Positions 8,414-16,891 of a DNA stretch of 64,000 bases are shown one piece after another. Origin of the DNA: Roseomonas aerilata DSM 19363 (GTDB lineage Bacteria; Pseudomonadota; Alphaproteobacteria; Acetobacterales; Acetobacteraceae); the NCBI RefSeq assembly GCF_000711725.1, contig NZ_JONP01000022.1:1-64000 (forward strand), read 5' to 3'. The stretch's first letter is position 1; the number at the start of each line of letters is the position of its first letter. The position numbers and the translations under genes are program-made. The notes beneath the pieces are model-generated. The model was not told the origin of the DNA and did not search any database. It saw only the letters and a program-made list of their open reading frames with translations.

Positions 8414-8836
8414 TCAGCGGCAGCCGTAGAGGTTCAGGCAGGCGAGATAACGGGTGAAGCACTGCTGGGTGCATCCTGCGCGGTCGGTCGGCGTGAAGGC
8501 CGGGGCGCCCGGGTTCGTGCTCCACATCGGCGGGCATGCCATCCGGCAGGCGCTCTGCTGCGCCTCGCAGCCGTTGCGCAGCGTCGCGGCGCAGTTGGCG
8601 GGCGAGGACGGGTCGGCGGCACGCGGGGGCTGCGCGCCCGCCTGAGGGGACGGGCGCGACGGCTGCGCGCCGGTTTGAGGAGAGGGGCGCGGGGTTGGCG
8701 CGGGCTGGGACTGGGGCCGCATCCACTCCTTCAGGAAGGCGCTTCCATCCGCCGGGGGAAGCGCCGCACCCCGCGCGGCCTCCATCGGCGCCAGGGCTGC
8801 TGCGGCCAGGATCGCCGCCATCATGATCTGCCGCAT
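8414..8836 (-). CDS. Small exported Cys-rich protein, hypothetical
   Basis: A 140-residue protein. Residues 1-24 form a signal peptide (MRQIMMAAILAAAALAP). A Pro/Gln/Ser-rich linker (about 45-75) contains two copies of a PSPQxGAQP unit. The C-terminal 65 residues hold eight cysteines (ANCAATLRNGC, SACRMACPP, GCTQQCFTRYLAC, LYGC) that probably form disulfides in the periplasm. AGGAGG lies eight bases before the ATG. It starts 11 bases after the stop of the MBL hydrolase gene, so the two are probably co-transcribed. I recognise no family; the spacing of the Cys pairs recalls CHCH-like twin CxnC arrangements, but that is only a resemblance. Confidence 0.65.
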   Translation of the reverse strand: MRQIMMAAILAAAALAPMEAARGAALPPADGSAFLKEWMRPQSQPAPTPRPSPQTGAQPSRPSPQAGAQPPRAADPSSPANCAATLRNGCEAQQSACRMACPPMWSTNPGAPAFTPTDRAGCTQQCFTRYLACLNLYGCR

Positions 8837-8847
8837 CGCCGCGCCTC

Positions 8848-9891
8848 CTATTCCCTTCCCGATGCCTCGCCGCCCAGGACGCGGCCCTTCCCGGCCGCGG
8901 CCACAACCTCCGCCATAAGCCGCTCCTCCTGCCCCGCGTAGCGCGGCGAGAAGTGGAAGGGCTCGATCCGCCGTGCCCCCGCCGCGGCCGCGATCTCGCC
9001 GGCGGCGCGGGTGGTGAGGTGCCGGCGGTCGAGCGCGATCTCCGCGTCCTCGGCGGCGAAAGGGGCCTCGATGAACAGCGTGTCGGCGCCGCGCACGAGG
9101 CGGGTCGCCGCCGCCCGGTTCGCCGGCACGTCCGCGAAATCCGTCAGGTAGGCCAGGCGCTGCCCGGGGCTGGCGACGACGAGGTCGCGCAACTCGCCGA
9201 GAGGCCGCGCCGGGGCCAGCGCCGCTTCGGCGGGGCGGGCGAAGACGCGGATCGGGTGGTCGTCCGGCAGCCCCGCCGCCACGGCCGCCTTCAGCCCTGC
9301 GAGCCAGGGCCCGGTGGGCAGCCCGCGCTCCTGGAGCCGGGTGCGCCAGACGTTGAGATGCGCTCCCTCCTCCAGCGCGAAGCCAAGGCAGGAGGTGCCG
9401 TGGTCGAGCACGGCCGCGCGCAGGCGGAGCGGCCCGAGTTCCAGCACCGTGCCGTCCGGCGCGGTTGGCTGCGGCGGCAGGTCCTCGCGCGCGAAGCGGT
9501 GGTGCAGCCGGAAGCGCGCGCGGGGCAGGGCAGGGCCGTGCACCACCTCCGTCACCTCGATCACGAGGTCGGCGGGGATGCGGTGCGCGAGGTTCCAGGT
9601 ATAGGCCTGCAACCGGTGGTGCATGCGGGCCGCGAAATCCTCCGGCCCCACGACGAGGAGCCGTTTCTCCCGCCCGATCAGCGGCCTGAGCAGCCGATCG
9701 AAGCCCGCCCAGTGGTCCATATGCGCGTGCGAGACCGCCAGCAGCCCCACCCGCAGCAGGTGGCGTATCGAGAGGGATGAGAGATCGCCGCAGTCCAGCA
9801 GCACCGTCTCCGACAGGTGCAGGGCCTCGACGAAGACGCCGGGATCGCCGGTCCGTCCGTTCAGCAGGCGCGGATGAAGGGTCGGTCGCAT
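8848..9891 (-). CDS. MBL-fold metallo-hydrolase, RNase Z-like
   Basis: A 347-residue metallo-beta-lactamase-fold protein. Near residue 55 it has SHAHMDHWAG, the HxHxDH zinc motif. Downstream are LDHGTSCLGFAL, LAYLTDFAD (zinc-bridging Asp context), FIEAPFAAED and FHFSPRYAGQE, where HFSPRY resembles the RNase Z signature. The order resembles RNase Z/ElaC, so a phosphodiesterase acting on RNA or a small phosphodiester is likely, but tRNA 3' processing is not shown. The protein is cytoplasmic. The start at 9891 (MRPTLHPRLL) matches where homology begins. It is followed closely by the Cys-rich exported protein gene. Confidence 0.7.
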   Translation of the reverse strand: MRPTLHPRLLNGRTGDPGVFVEALHLSETVLLDCGDLSSLSIRHLLRVGLLAVSHAHMDHWAGFDRLLRPLIGREKRLLVVGPEDFAARMHHRLQAYTWNLAHRIPADLVIEVTEVVHGPALPRARFRLHHRFAREDLPPQPTAPDGTVLELGPLRLRAAVLDHGTSCLGFALEEGAHLNVWRTRLQERGLPTGPWLAGLKAAVAAGLPDDHPIRVFARPAEAALAPARPLGELRDLVVASPGQRLAYLTDFADVPANRAAATRLVRGADTLFIEAPFAAEDAEIALDRRHLTTRAAGEIAAAAGARRIEPFHFSPRYAGQEERLMAEVVAAAGKGRVLGGEASGRE

Positions 9892-10050
9892 GGAACCGAG
9901 GTGGCACGCCCGGGCGAAGGGGTCGAGCCGTCCGCCCGCATGGCCTCGCGGCAGGGGAGCCCTGCACGAGCAGGGCTGGTGCGCGGAAGGGGATCGGCGC
10001 CAAGCTTCCCGGGGAAACGGGACGCGCCGGGAATGAAAGGGCCGAAGGCC

Positions 10051-11250
10051 ATGCGGAATCAGAGCGTCTGGGCAGTCGTGGCTGCCGCCGCCGTCGCGGG
10101 CTCCATGGCAATGGGCATCCGCCAGACCTACGGCCTCTTCCTCCTGCCGCTGGGGGCGGAGGGCGGCATCTCCGCCGTGGCGCTCGGCTTCTCCGTCGCC
10201 CTGCACAACCTCACCTGGGGCCTCGCCCAGCCCGTGACGGGCTCGCTCGGCGACCGCTACGGCGCCGGGCGCGTGGCGGCGGTGGGCGGGCTGCTCTACG
10301 CCGCCGGGCTCGCTTTGGTGGCGATCTATCCTTCCGCGCTCACGGCGCTTCTCGGCATCGGCGTCATGACAGGCATCGGCGTGGGCTGTGCCGGCACCGG
10401 CAGCGTCATCGCCGCTGTCGGCCGCGCCGCCACGCCGGAGCAGCGGGCCAACATGATGGGCATCGCCGCCGCTGGCGGCTCGGTCGGGCAGGCGCTGCTG
10501 GTGCCCTACGCGCAAACAGGCATCGGCTGGCTCGGCGCGGCCCCGGCGCTCGGCGCCATGGCCATCGCGGCCCTGTTCATCCTGCCGGCGGCGCGCGTGA
10601 TGGAGTGGTCGCCGCGCAACCCCTCGGCGCCGCACCGCGCGCTTTCGGAGCTGCCGGCTTTGGCACGGCGCGCCCTTGGGGAGCGCGACTACGCGCTGCT
10701 CACGGTCGGCTTCTTCGCCTGCGGCTTCCAGCTCGCCTTCCTCACGGCCCACCTGCCGGCGCATCTCGCGCTCTGCGGCATGCCGGCCTGGGTCGGGGCC
10801 ACCTCGCTGATGCTGGTGGGGCTGTTCAACATCCCCGGCTCCTGGCTCTGCGGGAAACTCGGCAGCGTCATCCGGCCGGAGGTGGCGCTGGGCGCCATCT
10901 ATCTCGCCCGCAGCGTCGCCATCGCGCTCTTCGCCGCCCTGCCGGTGACGGAGTGGGGCACGCTGCTCTTCGCGGCGGTGCTCGGCTCGATCTGGCTCGG
11001 CTCCGTGCCGCTGACGGCGGCTGCCATCGCGCGGCGCTTCGGCACGGCGGATCTCGGCGCGCTCTACGGCGTGTGCTTCTTCAGCCATCAGATCGGCGGC
11101 TTCCTCGGCGTGGGCGCGGCGGCGGTGCTGGTGGCGCAGACCGGCAGCTACGCTGCCTTCTGGCCGGTCATGGTGCTCGTCGGGCTCGGCGCCGTGCTGG
11201 CGAACTGGGCCACCCGCGGGCCGATCCGCGCGGCGGCGCTGCCGGCCTGA
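10051..11250 (+). CDS. MFS transporter, 12 TM (monocarboxylate/OFA-like)
   Basis: A 399-residue inner-membrane carrier with twelve predicted hydrophobic segments in two halves. It opens GIRQTYGLFLLPL and has the MFS loop 2-3 motif as GSLGDRYGAGRV, resembling monocarboxylate or oxalate/formate-type MFS members. The substrate is unknown. The start at 10051 (MRNQSVW) has AAAGGG ten bases upstream; an in-frame ATG at 10033 would add six residues. It is divergent from the MBL gene and convergent with the ABC receptor gene, with a strong hairpin between the two stops. Confidence 0.8.
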   Translation: MRNQSVWAVVAAAAVAGSMAMGIRQTYGLFLLPLGAEGGISAVALGFSVALHNLTWGLAQPVTGSLGDRYGAGRVAAVGGLLYAAGLALVAIYPSALTALLGIGVMTGIGVGCAGTGSVIAAVGRAATPEQRANMMGIAAAGGSVGQALLVPYAQTGIGWLGAAPALGAMAIAALFILPAARVMEWSPRNPSAPHRALSELPALARRALGERDYALLTVGFFACGFQLAFLTAHLPAHLALCGMPAWVGATSLMLVGLFNIPGSWLCGKLGSVIRPEVALGAIYLARSVAIALFAALPVTEWGTLLFAAVLGSIWLGSVPLTAAAIARRFGTADLGALYGVCFFSHQIGGFLGVGAAAVLVAQTGSYAAFWPVMVLVGLGAVLANWATRGPIRAAALPA

Positions 11251-11259
11251 CGCCGCCTC

Positions 11260-11285
11260 GGGGATGCCGGCGGCGCCGGCACCCC
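11260..11285. terminator. Bidirectional hairpin between convergent MFS and ABC-receptor genes
   Basis: TGCCGGC/GCCGGCA with a GGC loop, extended by GGGG/CCCC past one bulged base, sits between stops at 11250 (+) and 11293 (-). It lacks a long U tract. Its symmetry and position suit a shared terminator. Confidence 0.5.
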
Positions 11286-11292
11286 CTTCCGG

Positions 11293-12549
11293 TCAGGTCC
11301 TGACGAGCGGGCAGCCGCCCTCCGACATCGGGCGGAAGGCCTCCTCCGCGGGCGTGGTGCCGACGAGCTTGTAGTAGTCCCCTGGTGCGGTCTGCTCGGA
11401 CGGGCTCTTCACCTCGAACAGGTAGGAGGGGTGGATCTTGCGCCCGTCCATCCGGATCTGGCCGGGCCCGAAGGCGTCGTCGTCGGTCGGCATGGCCTTC
11501 ATCCGCTCCACCGTCACGCGGCCGGAGAGCTTCGCCTCCGCCACCCCCATGGAGGCGACGGCCTTGAGGTAGTGCAGCGCGCCCGCGTAGCAGCCGGCCT
11601 GGATCATGCCCATGGGGATGCCGCCCGGCAGCTTCGGCCGCACGCGGGCGGTGAAGGCGCGGGTGCGGTCGTTGAGGTTCCAGTAGAAGGACTCCGTCAG
11701 CAGCAGCCCCTGCGCCGTCTCGAGCCCCAGCGCGTGCACGTCGGCGATGGCCATGAGCAGCGTCGCGAGCTTCGCCTGGCGCGTGAGGCCGAATTCCCGC
11801 GCCTGCTTCACGCAGTTCACCGTGTCCGTGCCCGCATTCGCCAAGCCGAGCACCTTCGCCCGGCTGGCGCGGGCCTGCACGAGGAAGGAGGAGAAGTCGG
11901 TCGTCTGCGGGAAGGGGTAGCGCACGCCGCCGAGCACCTTCCCGCCCGCGCCCTCGACGAAGGCGGAGGTGTCGCGCTGCAGCGCGTGGCCGAAGGCGTA
12001 GTCGGCGGTGATGAAGAACCAGGTATCCCCGCCCGCGCGGGTGAGGGCGGCGCCGGTGGACTTGGCGAGCATCCAGGTGTCGTAGGTCCAGTGCACCGTG
12101 TTGGGCGAGCACTGCGCGCCCGTCAGCTCCACGACGGCGCCGCCGGAATTGACGAAGACCTTGTCCTTCTCCCGTGCCGCCGCGGCGACAGCCAGCGCGA
12201 CCGAGGAGGTCGGCACGTCGAGGATCATGTCCACGCCCTCGGTGTCGTACCATTGCCGCGCGATGCCGCTGCCGACATCCGGCCGGTTCTGGTGGTCGGC
12301 CTGCAGCACCTCGACGGCGATGCCGGGATTGGCGGCCATGAACTCCTCGGCGGCCTGGCGCGCGCAGGCGACGGAGCCGGGGCCGGTCGGGTCGCGATAG
12401 GGGCCGGACATGTCCGTCAGCACGCCGATGCGGATGGGCCGCGCGCCTCGGGGCTGGGCCGCCGCCTGCCGTGACGCCGGGATGGCGGAAAGGCCCGCCG
12501 CCCCCATTCCTGCCGCGCCGAGAAGGCTGCGCCTCGCGATGCCTGTCAT
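11293..12549 (-). CDS. ABC transporter substrate-binding protein, branched-chain amino acid/amide type (Peripla_BP_6)
   Basis: A 418-residue periplasmic receptor. The N terminus has a twin-arginine-like start (ARRSLLGAAG) followed by a hydrophobic stretch and cleavage near AAAQ, so export may use Tat. The mature part opens IRIGVLTDMSGPYRD, typical of LivK/UrtA-like receptors, and continues through VLQADHQNRPD, WTYDTWMLA and TADYAFGHAL. No permease or ATPase genes are nearby. It lies 58 bases downstream of an acyl-CoA ligase gene on the same strand. Such orphan receptors beside CoA ligases often serve uptake of aromatic or fatty acids; that is inference. Confidence 0.85.
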   Translation of the reverse strand: MTGIARRSLLGAAGMGAAGLSAIPASRQAAAQPRGARPIRIGVLTDMSGPYRDPTGPGSVACARQAAEEFMAANPGIAVEVLQADHQNRPDVGSGIARQWYDTEGVDMILDVPTSSVALAVAAAAREKDKVFVNSGGAVVELTGAQCSPNTVHWTYDTWMLAKSTGAALTRAGGDTWFFITADYAFGHALQRDTSAFVEGAGGKVLGGVRYPFPQTTDFSSFLVQARASRAKVLGLANAGTDTVNCVKQAREFGLTRQAKLATLLMAIADVHALGLETAQGLLLTESFYWNLNDRTRAFTARVRPKLPGGIPMGMIQAGCYAGALHYLKAVASMGVAEAKLSGRVTVERMKAMPTDDDAFGPGQIRMDGRKIHPSYLFEVKSPSEQTAPGDYYKLVGTTPAEEAFRPMSEGGCPLVRT

Positions 12550-12607
12550 GGTTCCGTTCCTCCCTTTGCGGTGCCGCCTCGTGCCGGGCGGCTGCCGCTG
12601 TTGCGCC

Positions 12608-14245
12608 CTATGCCGTCATCGCCGGCGGCAATTCGCCCGCCCGCAGCATCTCGCGGATGCGCGCCTTCTGGAGCTTGCCCGTCGCGGTGTGGGGAAGTTC
12701 CTCGACCACCACCATGGCGTCGGGGATGCACCATCTCGGGATCTTACCCTCGTAGAAGGCGGCCATCTCCTGGCAGGTGACGAACATGCCGTCATGCAGC
12801 ACGAGCACCAACAGCGGGCGCTCGCCCCAGCGCTCGTCGGGGCGGGCGACGACGGCGGCCTCGCGCACCGCCGGATGGGCGAGGGCGATGTTCTCCAGCT
12901 CGATGCTGCCGATCCACTCGCCGCCGGATTTCACGACATCCTTCGTGCGGTCCACCACCTGCACGTAGCCGTCGGCGTCGATCGTCACGACGTCGCCCGT
13001 CTCGAACCAGCCGGGATGGGCGAAGGCGGGCGCATCCGGCTGGCGGTAGTAGCCGGCCGCGACCCAGGGGCCGCGCACGAGAAGGCTGCCACGGGCGGTG
13101 CCGTCATGCGGGACGTCACGGCCCTGTCCGTCCACCATCCGCAGCTCGACGCCGAAGAGCGGCCGCCCCTGCTTCGCCGACAACTCGGCCTGGCGTTCCT
13201 CCGGCAGGTTCCCATGCTTTGCCTTGGGCGTGCTCGCGACGCCGAGCGGGCTCGTCTCGGTCATGCCCCAGGCATGCACCACGCCGACGCCCAGTGCACG
13301 GAAGCGCTCGATCATGACGGGTGGGCAGGCGGAGCCGCCGATGACCACGCGCTGCAATCCGTGGAAGGACCGCCCGTTGTCCCGCATCCAGTCGAGCAGC
13401 GCCATCCAGACCGTCGGAACGCCGGCGGTGAAGGTGACGCCCTCCTCCTCGATCAGCGCGTGCAGGCTGGCGCCGTCGAGCTTCGGGCCGGGCAGGACGA
13501 GCTTCGCGCCCACCATCGGCGCGGCATAGGGCAGGCCCCAGGCATTGACGTGGAACATGGGCACCACCGGCATCGCCACGCTGCGCGCCGAGAGCGCGAA
13601 GACATCCGGCACGCAGACGGCCATGGCGTGCAGCACGGAGGATCGATGGCTGTAGAGCACGCCCTTCGGCTCGCCCGTGGTGCCGGAGGTGTAGCAGAGC
13701 GAGCAGGCCTCCCGCTCGTCCAGCTCGGGCCACGCGAAGCCCTCCGGCGCAGCCTCGATCAGTTCCTCGTAGCAGAGAAGGCTGGGAAGCGATGACGAGG
13801 CCGGCATGCCCACCCGGTCCGTCATCACGACCACGGTGGGAAGCCGCTCGAGGCGGTCCGCGATCCCCTCCAGCAGGCCGACGAAGCCGGGATCGACGAA
13901 GAGCGCGGCATCGCCGGCATGCCCGATGATGTAGGCGACCTGCTCGGGGAAGAGCCGCGGGTTGATCGTGTGGCAGACCATGCCGGCGCCGCCGACGGCG
14001 TAGTAGAGCTCGAGATGCCGGTGCCCGTTCCAGGCGAGGGTTCCCACCCGGTCGCCCGGCACGAGGCCGAGGGCGCCGAGCGCCGCCGCAAGCCGCGCGC
14101 ATCGTCTCCAGGTCTCGGCGTAGTTGGTGCGGTGCAGCGCGCCGTCCGGCAGGCGCGAGACGATTTCCGTGTCGCCATGATACTCGGCCGCGTGCCGGAG
14201 TACCGAGGTGGTCAGGAGCGGCACGTCCATCATCATGGCGCGCAT
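12608..14245 (-). CDS. AMP-forming fatty acyl-CoA synthetase (long/medium-chain acid-CoA ligase)
   Basis: A 545-residue adenylating enzyme of usual length that activates a carboxylic acid with ATP and CoA. Motifs seen: YTSGTTGEPKGVLYSHRS (P-loop), FHVNAWG, WGMTETSPLG (A5), WFETGDVV (A7), DRTKDVVKSGGEWI (A8) and the catalytic lysine in TATGKLQK near the C terminus. The FHVNAWGLPY and WxGSIELEN features fit the AlkK-type medium/long-chain fatty acid group. The start at 14245 has GGGAAGGAA about eight bases upstream and is preferred over an ATG 33 bases further out. It is probably co-transcribed with the downstream ABC receptor gene. Confidence 0.88.
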   Translation of the reverse strand: MRAMMMDVPLLTTSVLRHAAEYHGDTEIVSRLPDGALHRTNYAETWRRCARLAAALGALGLVPGDRVGTLAWNGHRHLELYYAVGGAGMVCHTINPRLFPEQVAYIIGHAGDAALFVDPGFVGLLEGIADRLERLPTVVVMTDRVGMPASSSLPSLLCYEELIEAAPEGFAWPELDEREACSLCYTSGTTGEPKGVLYSHRSSVLHAMAVCVPDVFALSARSVAMPVVPMFHVNAWGLPYAAPMVGAKLVLPGPKLDGASLHALIEEEGVTFTAGVPTVWMALLDWMRDNGRSFHGLQRVVIGGSACPPVMIERFRALGVGVVHAWGMTETSPLGVASTPKAKHGNLPEERQAELSAKQGRPLFGVELRMVDGQGRDVPHDGTARGSLLVRGPWVAAGYYRQPDAPAFAHPGWFETGDVVTIDADGYVQVVDRTKDVVKSGGEWIGSIELENIALAHPAVREAAVVARPDERWGERPLLVLVLHDGMFVTCQEMAAFYEGKIPRWCIPDAMVVVEELPHTATGKLQKARIREMLRAGELPPAMTA

Positions 14246-14470
14246 GCGTGTTCCTTCCCGGTGCGGGGTTTCTTTCACCCCGTCGTTTCCCTGTACCCGG
14301 CAAGTTCCCGCCGGTCCGCTTCCCCTGGGCCGAAATCTCAGCAGCGCCGGATCGAAAGAGCAAGCTCTTTGCGCCCCGCCCCTCGCGGCCCCTGCCCGCG
14401 TGCGCTGATCACGTGAGAAGTGCTATGAAAGGGGCTGTGTCGAGGACGTTGCCGTCCCGAGAGGAAGAAG

Positions 14471-14974
14471 ATGACGCTGCGCGGAAAGGCGGGCCTGTTC
14501 GTCGTGCTCGCCGGCATCCTGCAGGCCGGGCCGATGGCGGCTGCGCCGCGGGAGCAGAGCGGGGGCACCGTCATCGAGATCGCCCCCCGCGCCGCGCCGA
14601 GGGAACCCGCCGACCGCTCCGGCAAGGCACGCCAGACGCAGGCGAAGGTGCTGAACGACCCGGCGCTGGCGAACCTGCCGGCGGTCGGCGTGAGCGGCGT
14701 GCTGCCGCAGGGTACGACCGCACGCGTGCAGAACCTCGAGAACGGGCGCTCGACCTTCATCCAGGTCCAGCCTGGAGGCGCCGCCAGCGCCGGGCGGCTG
14801 CTCGATATCACCCCGCCCGTCGCGCGCGCCCTGGGTGTCACGGGAGGCAGCGCGCAGGTCCTCGTCGCGCCACTGGCCGTTCCCCAGCCGGACGGCACGA
14901 TCCGCATCGGGGAGGGAAGCCGCCTCGCGGGAGCGGTGGCGGCACCCGCACTCAGTCAGCGGCCGGAGAATTAG
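14471..14974 (+). CDS. Exported protein with a degenerate RlpA-like double-psi barrel
   Basis: A 167-residue protein. Residues 1-25 are a signal peptide (GLFVVLAGILQAGPMAAA). Residues 78-134 follow the second half of the RlpA double-psi beta-barrel: LPQGTTARVQNLENGRS, then RLLDITPPVARALGV and AQVLVAPL, which parallel LPFGTxVRVTNLxNGRS and RIIDLSxAAARxLG of RlpA. The first half (the GxASWYG segment) is absent and the NDRGP loop with the catalytic Asp reads QPGGA. It is therefore unlikely to be a lytic transglycosylase and may only bind peptidoglycan. GAGGAAG precedes the ATG. It stands alone between divergent and convergent neighbours. Confidence 0.6.
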   Translation: MTLRGKAGLFVVLAGILQAGPMAAAPREQSGGTVIEIAPRAAPREPADRSGKARQTQAKVLNDPALANLPAVGVSGVLPQGTTARVQNLENGRSTFIQVQPGGAASAGRLLDITPPVARALGVTGGSAQVLVAPLAVPQPDGTIRIGEGSRLAGAVAAPALSQRPEN

Positions 14975-15081
14975 GCGAGGCCGAAAGGCCTTCCCAAGTG
15001 TCGGCGCTGGGGATCTCGGGGCGATGGTGCGCGGCGCCGGAACCGGCATGCGAAACCGGCCGCGCCGCCACGGCGCGCATG

Positions 15082-15116
15082 AAAAAGGCGCGGCCCGCAC
15101 CGGCGGGGCCGCGCCT
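15082..15116 (-). terminator. Intrinsic terminator of the DUF4142 gene
   Basis: On the minus strand a 13-bp GC-rich stem (AGGCGCGGCCC pairing with GGGCCGCGCCT, one bulged C) is followed directly by TTTTT. It begins 17 bases after the stop at 15133 and has the canonical form of a Rho-independent terminator. Confidence 0.8.
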
Positions 15117-15132
15117 CGTACTGGCCTGAGGC

Positions 15133-15672
15133 TCAGGCGCGCTGCATCGCCGTCTGCAGGAAGGCGATGTGCTCGCGGATGCGGTCGGAGGCGAGGATGG
15201 CGATCGCCTTGTCGCTCGCGGTCGAGCCGCTGCTCTCCATGATCGCGTTGTAGACCGAGAGCGCCTCCTGGTGGCCCTGTAGCTGCGCCGTCACGAAGAG
15301 GCGGTCGAACTCGGGTCCGTTCGCGGCCTGGAGCTGGCGCAGCATCGCCGCCTTCTCGGCCGGCGGCGGGGGCGGGGGCACAGCCTGACCGACGGCCGCC
15401 ATCGCCTGCACGATGCCTTGCTGCTCGCTGTTCTCGAAGGTCGCGAAGCGGCGCAGGTCGGGCCGCTGCGCCTTGGTGGTGCCGAGCTGCGCCGTCTGCA
15501 TGAGGAAGGCGCCGCCCTGCACGGCCGTGGTGCGCAGGGAGACGGGGTCCGTGCTGGACGCCATCTGCCGCGCCGTCATCCCCGGCTCCGCCGAGGCGGC
15601 GCAACCCGCGAGCGCGGCCCCGGCGAGGGCCACGCCGAGCGTGCGGCGATTCATTAAGTTCAGTGAATTCAT
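15133..15672 (-). CDS. DUF4142 lipoprotein/exported protein
   Basis: A 179-residue exported protein. The signal is MNRRTLGVALAGAALAGCAAS with lipobox LAGC, so it is probably a lipoprotein. The mature part matches DUF4142 (ferritin-like four-helix): an AVQGGAFLMQTAQLGT opening, RRFATFENSEQQ, a Pro-rich turn, then FDRLFVTAQLQGHQEALSVY. DUF4142 proteins are linked to envelope stress and often sit with DUF892 genes, as here with two DUF892 genes just upstream on the same strand. GGAG lies eight bases before the ATG at 15672; an internal ATG at 15654 is also possible. A strong terminator follows. Confidence 0.8.
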   Translation of the reverse strand: MNSLNLMNRRTLGVALAGAALAGCAASAEPGMTARQMASSTDPVSLRTTAVQGGAFLMQTAQLGTTKAQRPDLRRFATFENSEQQGIVQAMAAVGQAVPPPPPPAEKAAMLRQLQAANGPEFDRLFVTAQLQGHQEALSVYNAIMESSGSTASDKAIAILASDRIREHIAFLQTAMQRA

Positions 15673-15730
15673 GTTCTTTGCTCCGGTTCGAAGGCTTGGT
15701 TGAAGGGTCGGGCAGGCGAGGCCCGCCGGA

Positions 15731-16240
15731 TCAGACGCCCGCCTTCTGGCCCTGCGCCGCGCGCGTCGCGAAGGTGCGCACCGTCGGCTCAAGGTTGTCC
15801 GCCACCCACTGCGCCATCCGCTCCTCCTCACGCAGCGACTGCGTGAGCGCGGTCGGAGAGCGCGTGTCGCCGACCATGTCGGCGAAGACAAGGAGCGACT
15901 TGTAGGAGGCGATCTCGAAGTGCTCGAAGGCGTAGTTCGCCATGTGGTTCTTCAGCACCTCGTCCTGCATCGGCGCGTGGGCGAGGGCGGCCATGTTGCC
16001 CATCAGCCCCGTCACGAAATCCTTGATCGAGGAATTCGATTCGCCCATGGAGCTGAGGATCTCGTCCAGCCGCTCGCGCTGCGCCTCGCTCTCCTTGATG
16101 TGCTGGCGAAGGCCTGCCTCCATCTCCGGGTAGTTCTCCAGCCGCTCGACCTGGCGGCTCAGCAGCTCAATGGCCTGCGTCTCGAGCGCGCGGGCATTGA
16201 CGAGGCCGGTCACGTAGAGGCTCTGGGTGCTTTCCTGCAT
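15731..16240 (-). CDS. DUF892 (YciE/YciF-like) ferritin-like protein, copy 1
   Basis: A 169-residue helical protein. It follows the DUF892 pattern (SLYVTGLVNARALETQAIELLSRQ, then HIKESEAQRERLDEIL, FEHFEIASYKSLL and LREEERMAQWV) with acidic and His residues on the helices as in ferritin-like di-metal proteins. Compared with the other two copies, its N-terminal LxxxxxxAEKQ motif is less canonical (NARALETQAI). YciE-type proteins form dimers and are induced by osmotic or general stress; their reaction is unknown. It lies between the other DUF892 gene (52 bases upstream) and DUF4142 (58 bases downstream), probably one transcript ending at 15082. Confidence 0.8.
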   Translation of the reverse strand: MQESTQSLYVTGLVNARALETQAIELLSRQVERLENYPEMEAGLRQHIKESEAQRERLDEILSSMGESNSSIKDFVTGLMGNMAALAHAPMQDEVLKNHMANYAFEHFEIASYKSLLVFADMVGDTRSPTALTQSLREEERMAQWVADNLEPTVRTFATRAAQGQKAGV

Positions 16241-16292
16241 CGGTGAAGTCCTTGGTTGTTGTTGGTCGTGTCTGTTCGGAACAGCGCGCCGT

Positions 16293-16793
16293 TCAGGCGG
16301 CCTGTTCCATCTCGAGGGCCGCAGGAAGGATCGCAGAGCGCGTCACCTCCGTGAGGAGCCCGTCCTGCGCCTTCTCCTCGTCGAGCGTCTTCGCGAGCAG
16401 GTCAGCGATTTCCTTCTCGCCCATCGCCTTGGACAGCTCGACCATCGTCCCGTAGGCGGCGATCTCGTAGTGCTCGATGCGCTGCTGGGCGGCGACGATC
16501 ACGAGGTCCAGCACCGGCCCCTTCTCGTACTCTTCCAGCTCATGCTGCGCTTCCTCGGCCAGGCCGCGCATCGCCTCGCAGACCTTGCGGCCCGGGCGGG
16601 CACCGAGCTTGTCCAGCGCCTGCTCGACACGGTCCCGCTGCTCCTCGGATTGCGCGACATGCGCCTCCAGCCCCTGTTTGAGCTGGGGCTCCGACACCTT
16701 GCGCATGGCCCGGCGAAGGGCCTGGATGGCCTGCTTCTCGGCGCTGAAGGCATCCTTCAGCTGGTCCACCATCATCTCGCGCAACTCGGGCAT
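16293..16793 (-). CDS. DUF892 (YciE/YciF-like) ferritin-like protein, copy 2
   Basis: A 166-residue protein with the classical DUF892 layout: MMVDQLKDAFSAEKQAIQAL, LEAHVAQSEEQRDRVEQAL, AAQQRIEHYEIAAYGTMVEL and LDEEKAQDGLL. The Glu and His residues at these helix positions match the putative di-iron site of the family. It is first in a likely DUF892-DUF892-DUF4142 unit. An upstream perfect palindrome (16892-16907) could be a regulatory site. Role: stress-linked, biochemical function not established. Confidence 0.85.
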   Translation of the reverse strand: MPELREMMVDQLKDAFSAEKQAIQALRRAMRKVSEPQLKQGLEAHVAQSEEQRDRVEQALDKLGARPGRKVCEAMRGLAEEAQHELEEYEKGPVLDLVIVAAQQRIEHYEIAAYGTMVELSKAMGEKEIADLLAKTLDEEKAQDGLLTEVTRSAILPAALEMEQAA

Positions 16794-16891
16794 AACCGTG
16801 CTCTCCGGAAAGACAGTCCTCGGCGTTCCCGCCGTCGAAACATGCCAACGCCGGTCAGCCCGCCACGGTTGGTCGGGTGCTCGTTCTATCC

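Noticed and set aside
14356-14371. Short inverted repeat AAAGAGC/GCTCTTT in the leader between the CoA ligase and RlpA-like genes
   Set aside because: Only seven base pairs with almost no loop and no nearby promoter elements; too weak to call.
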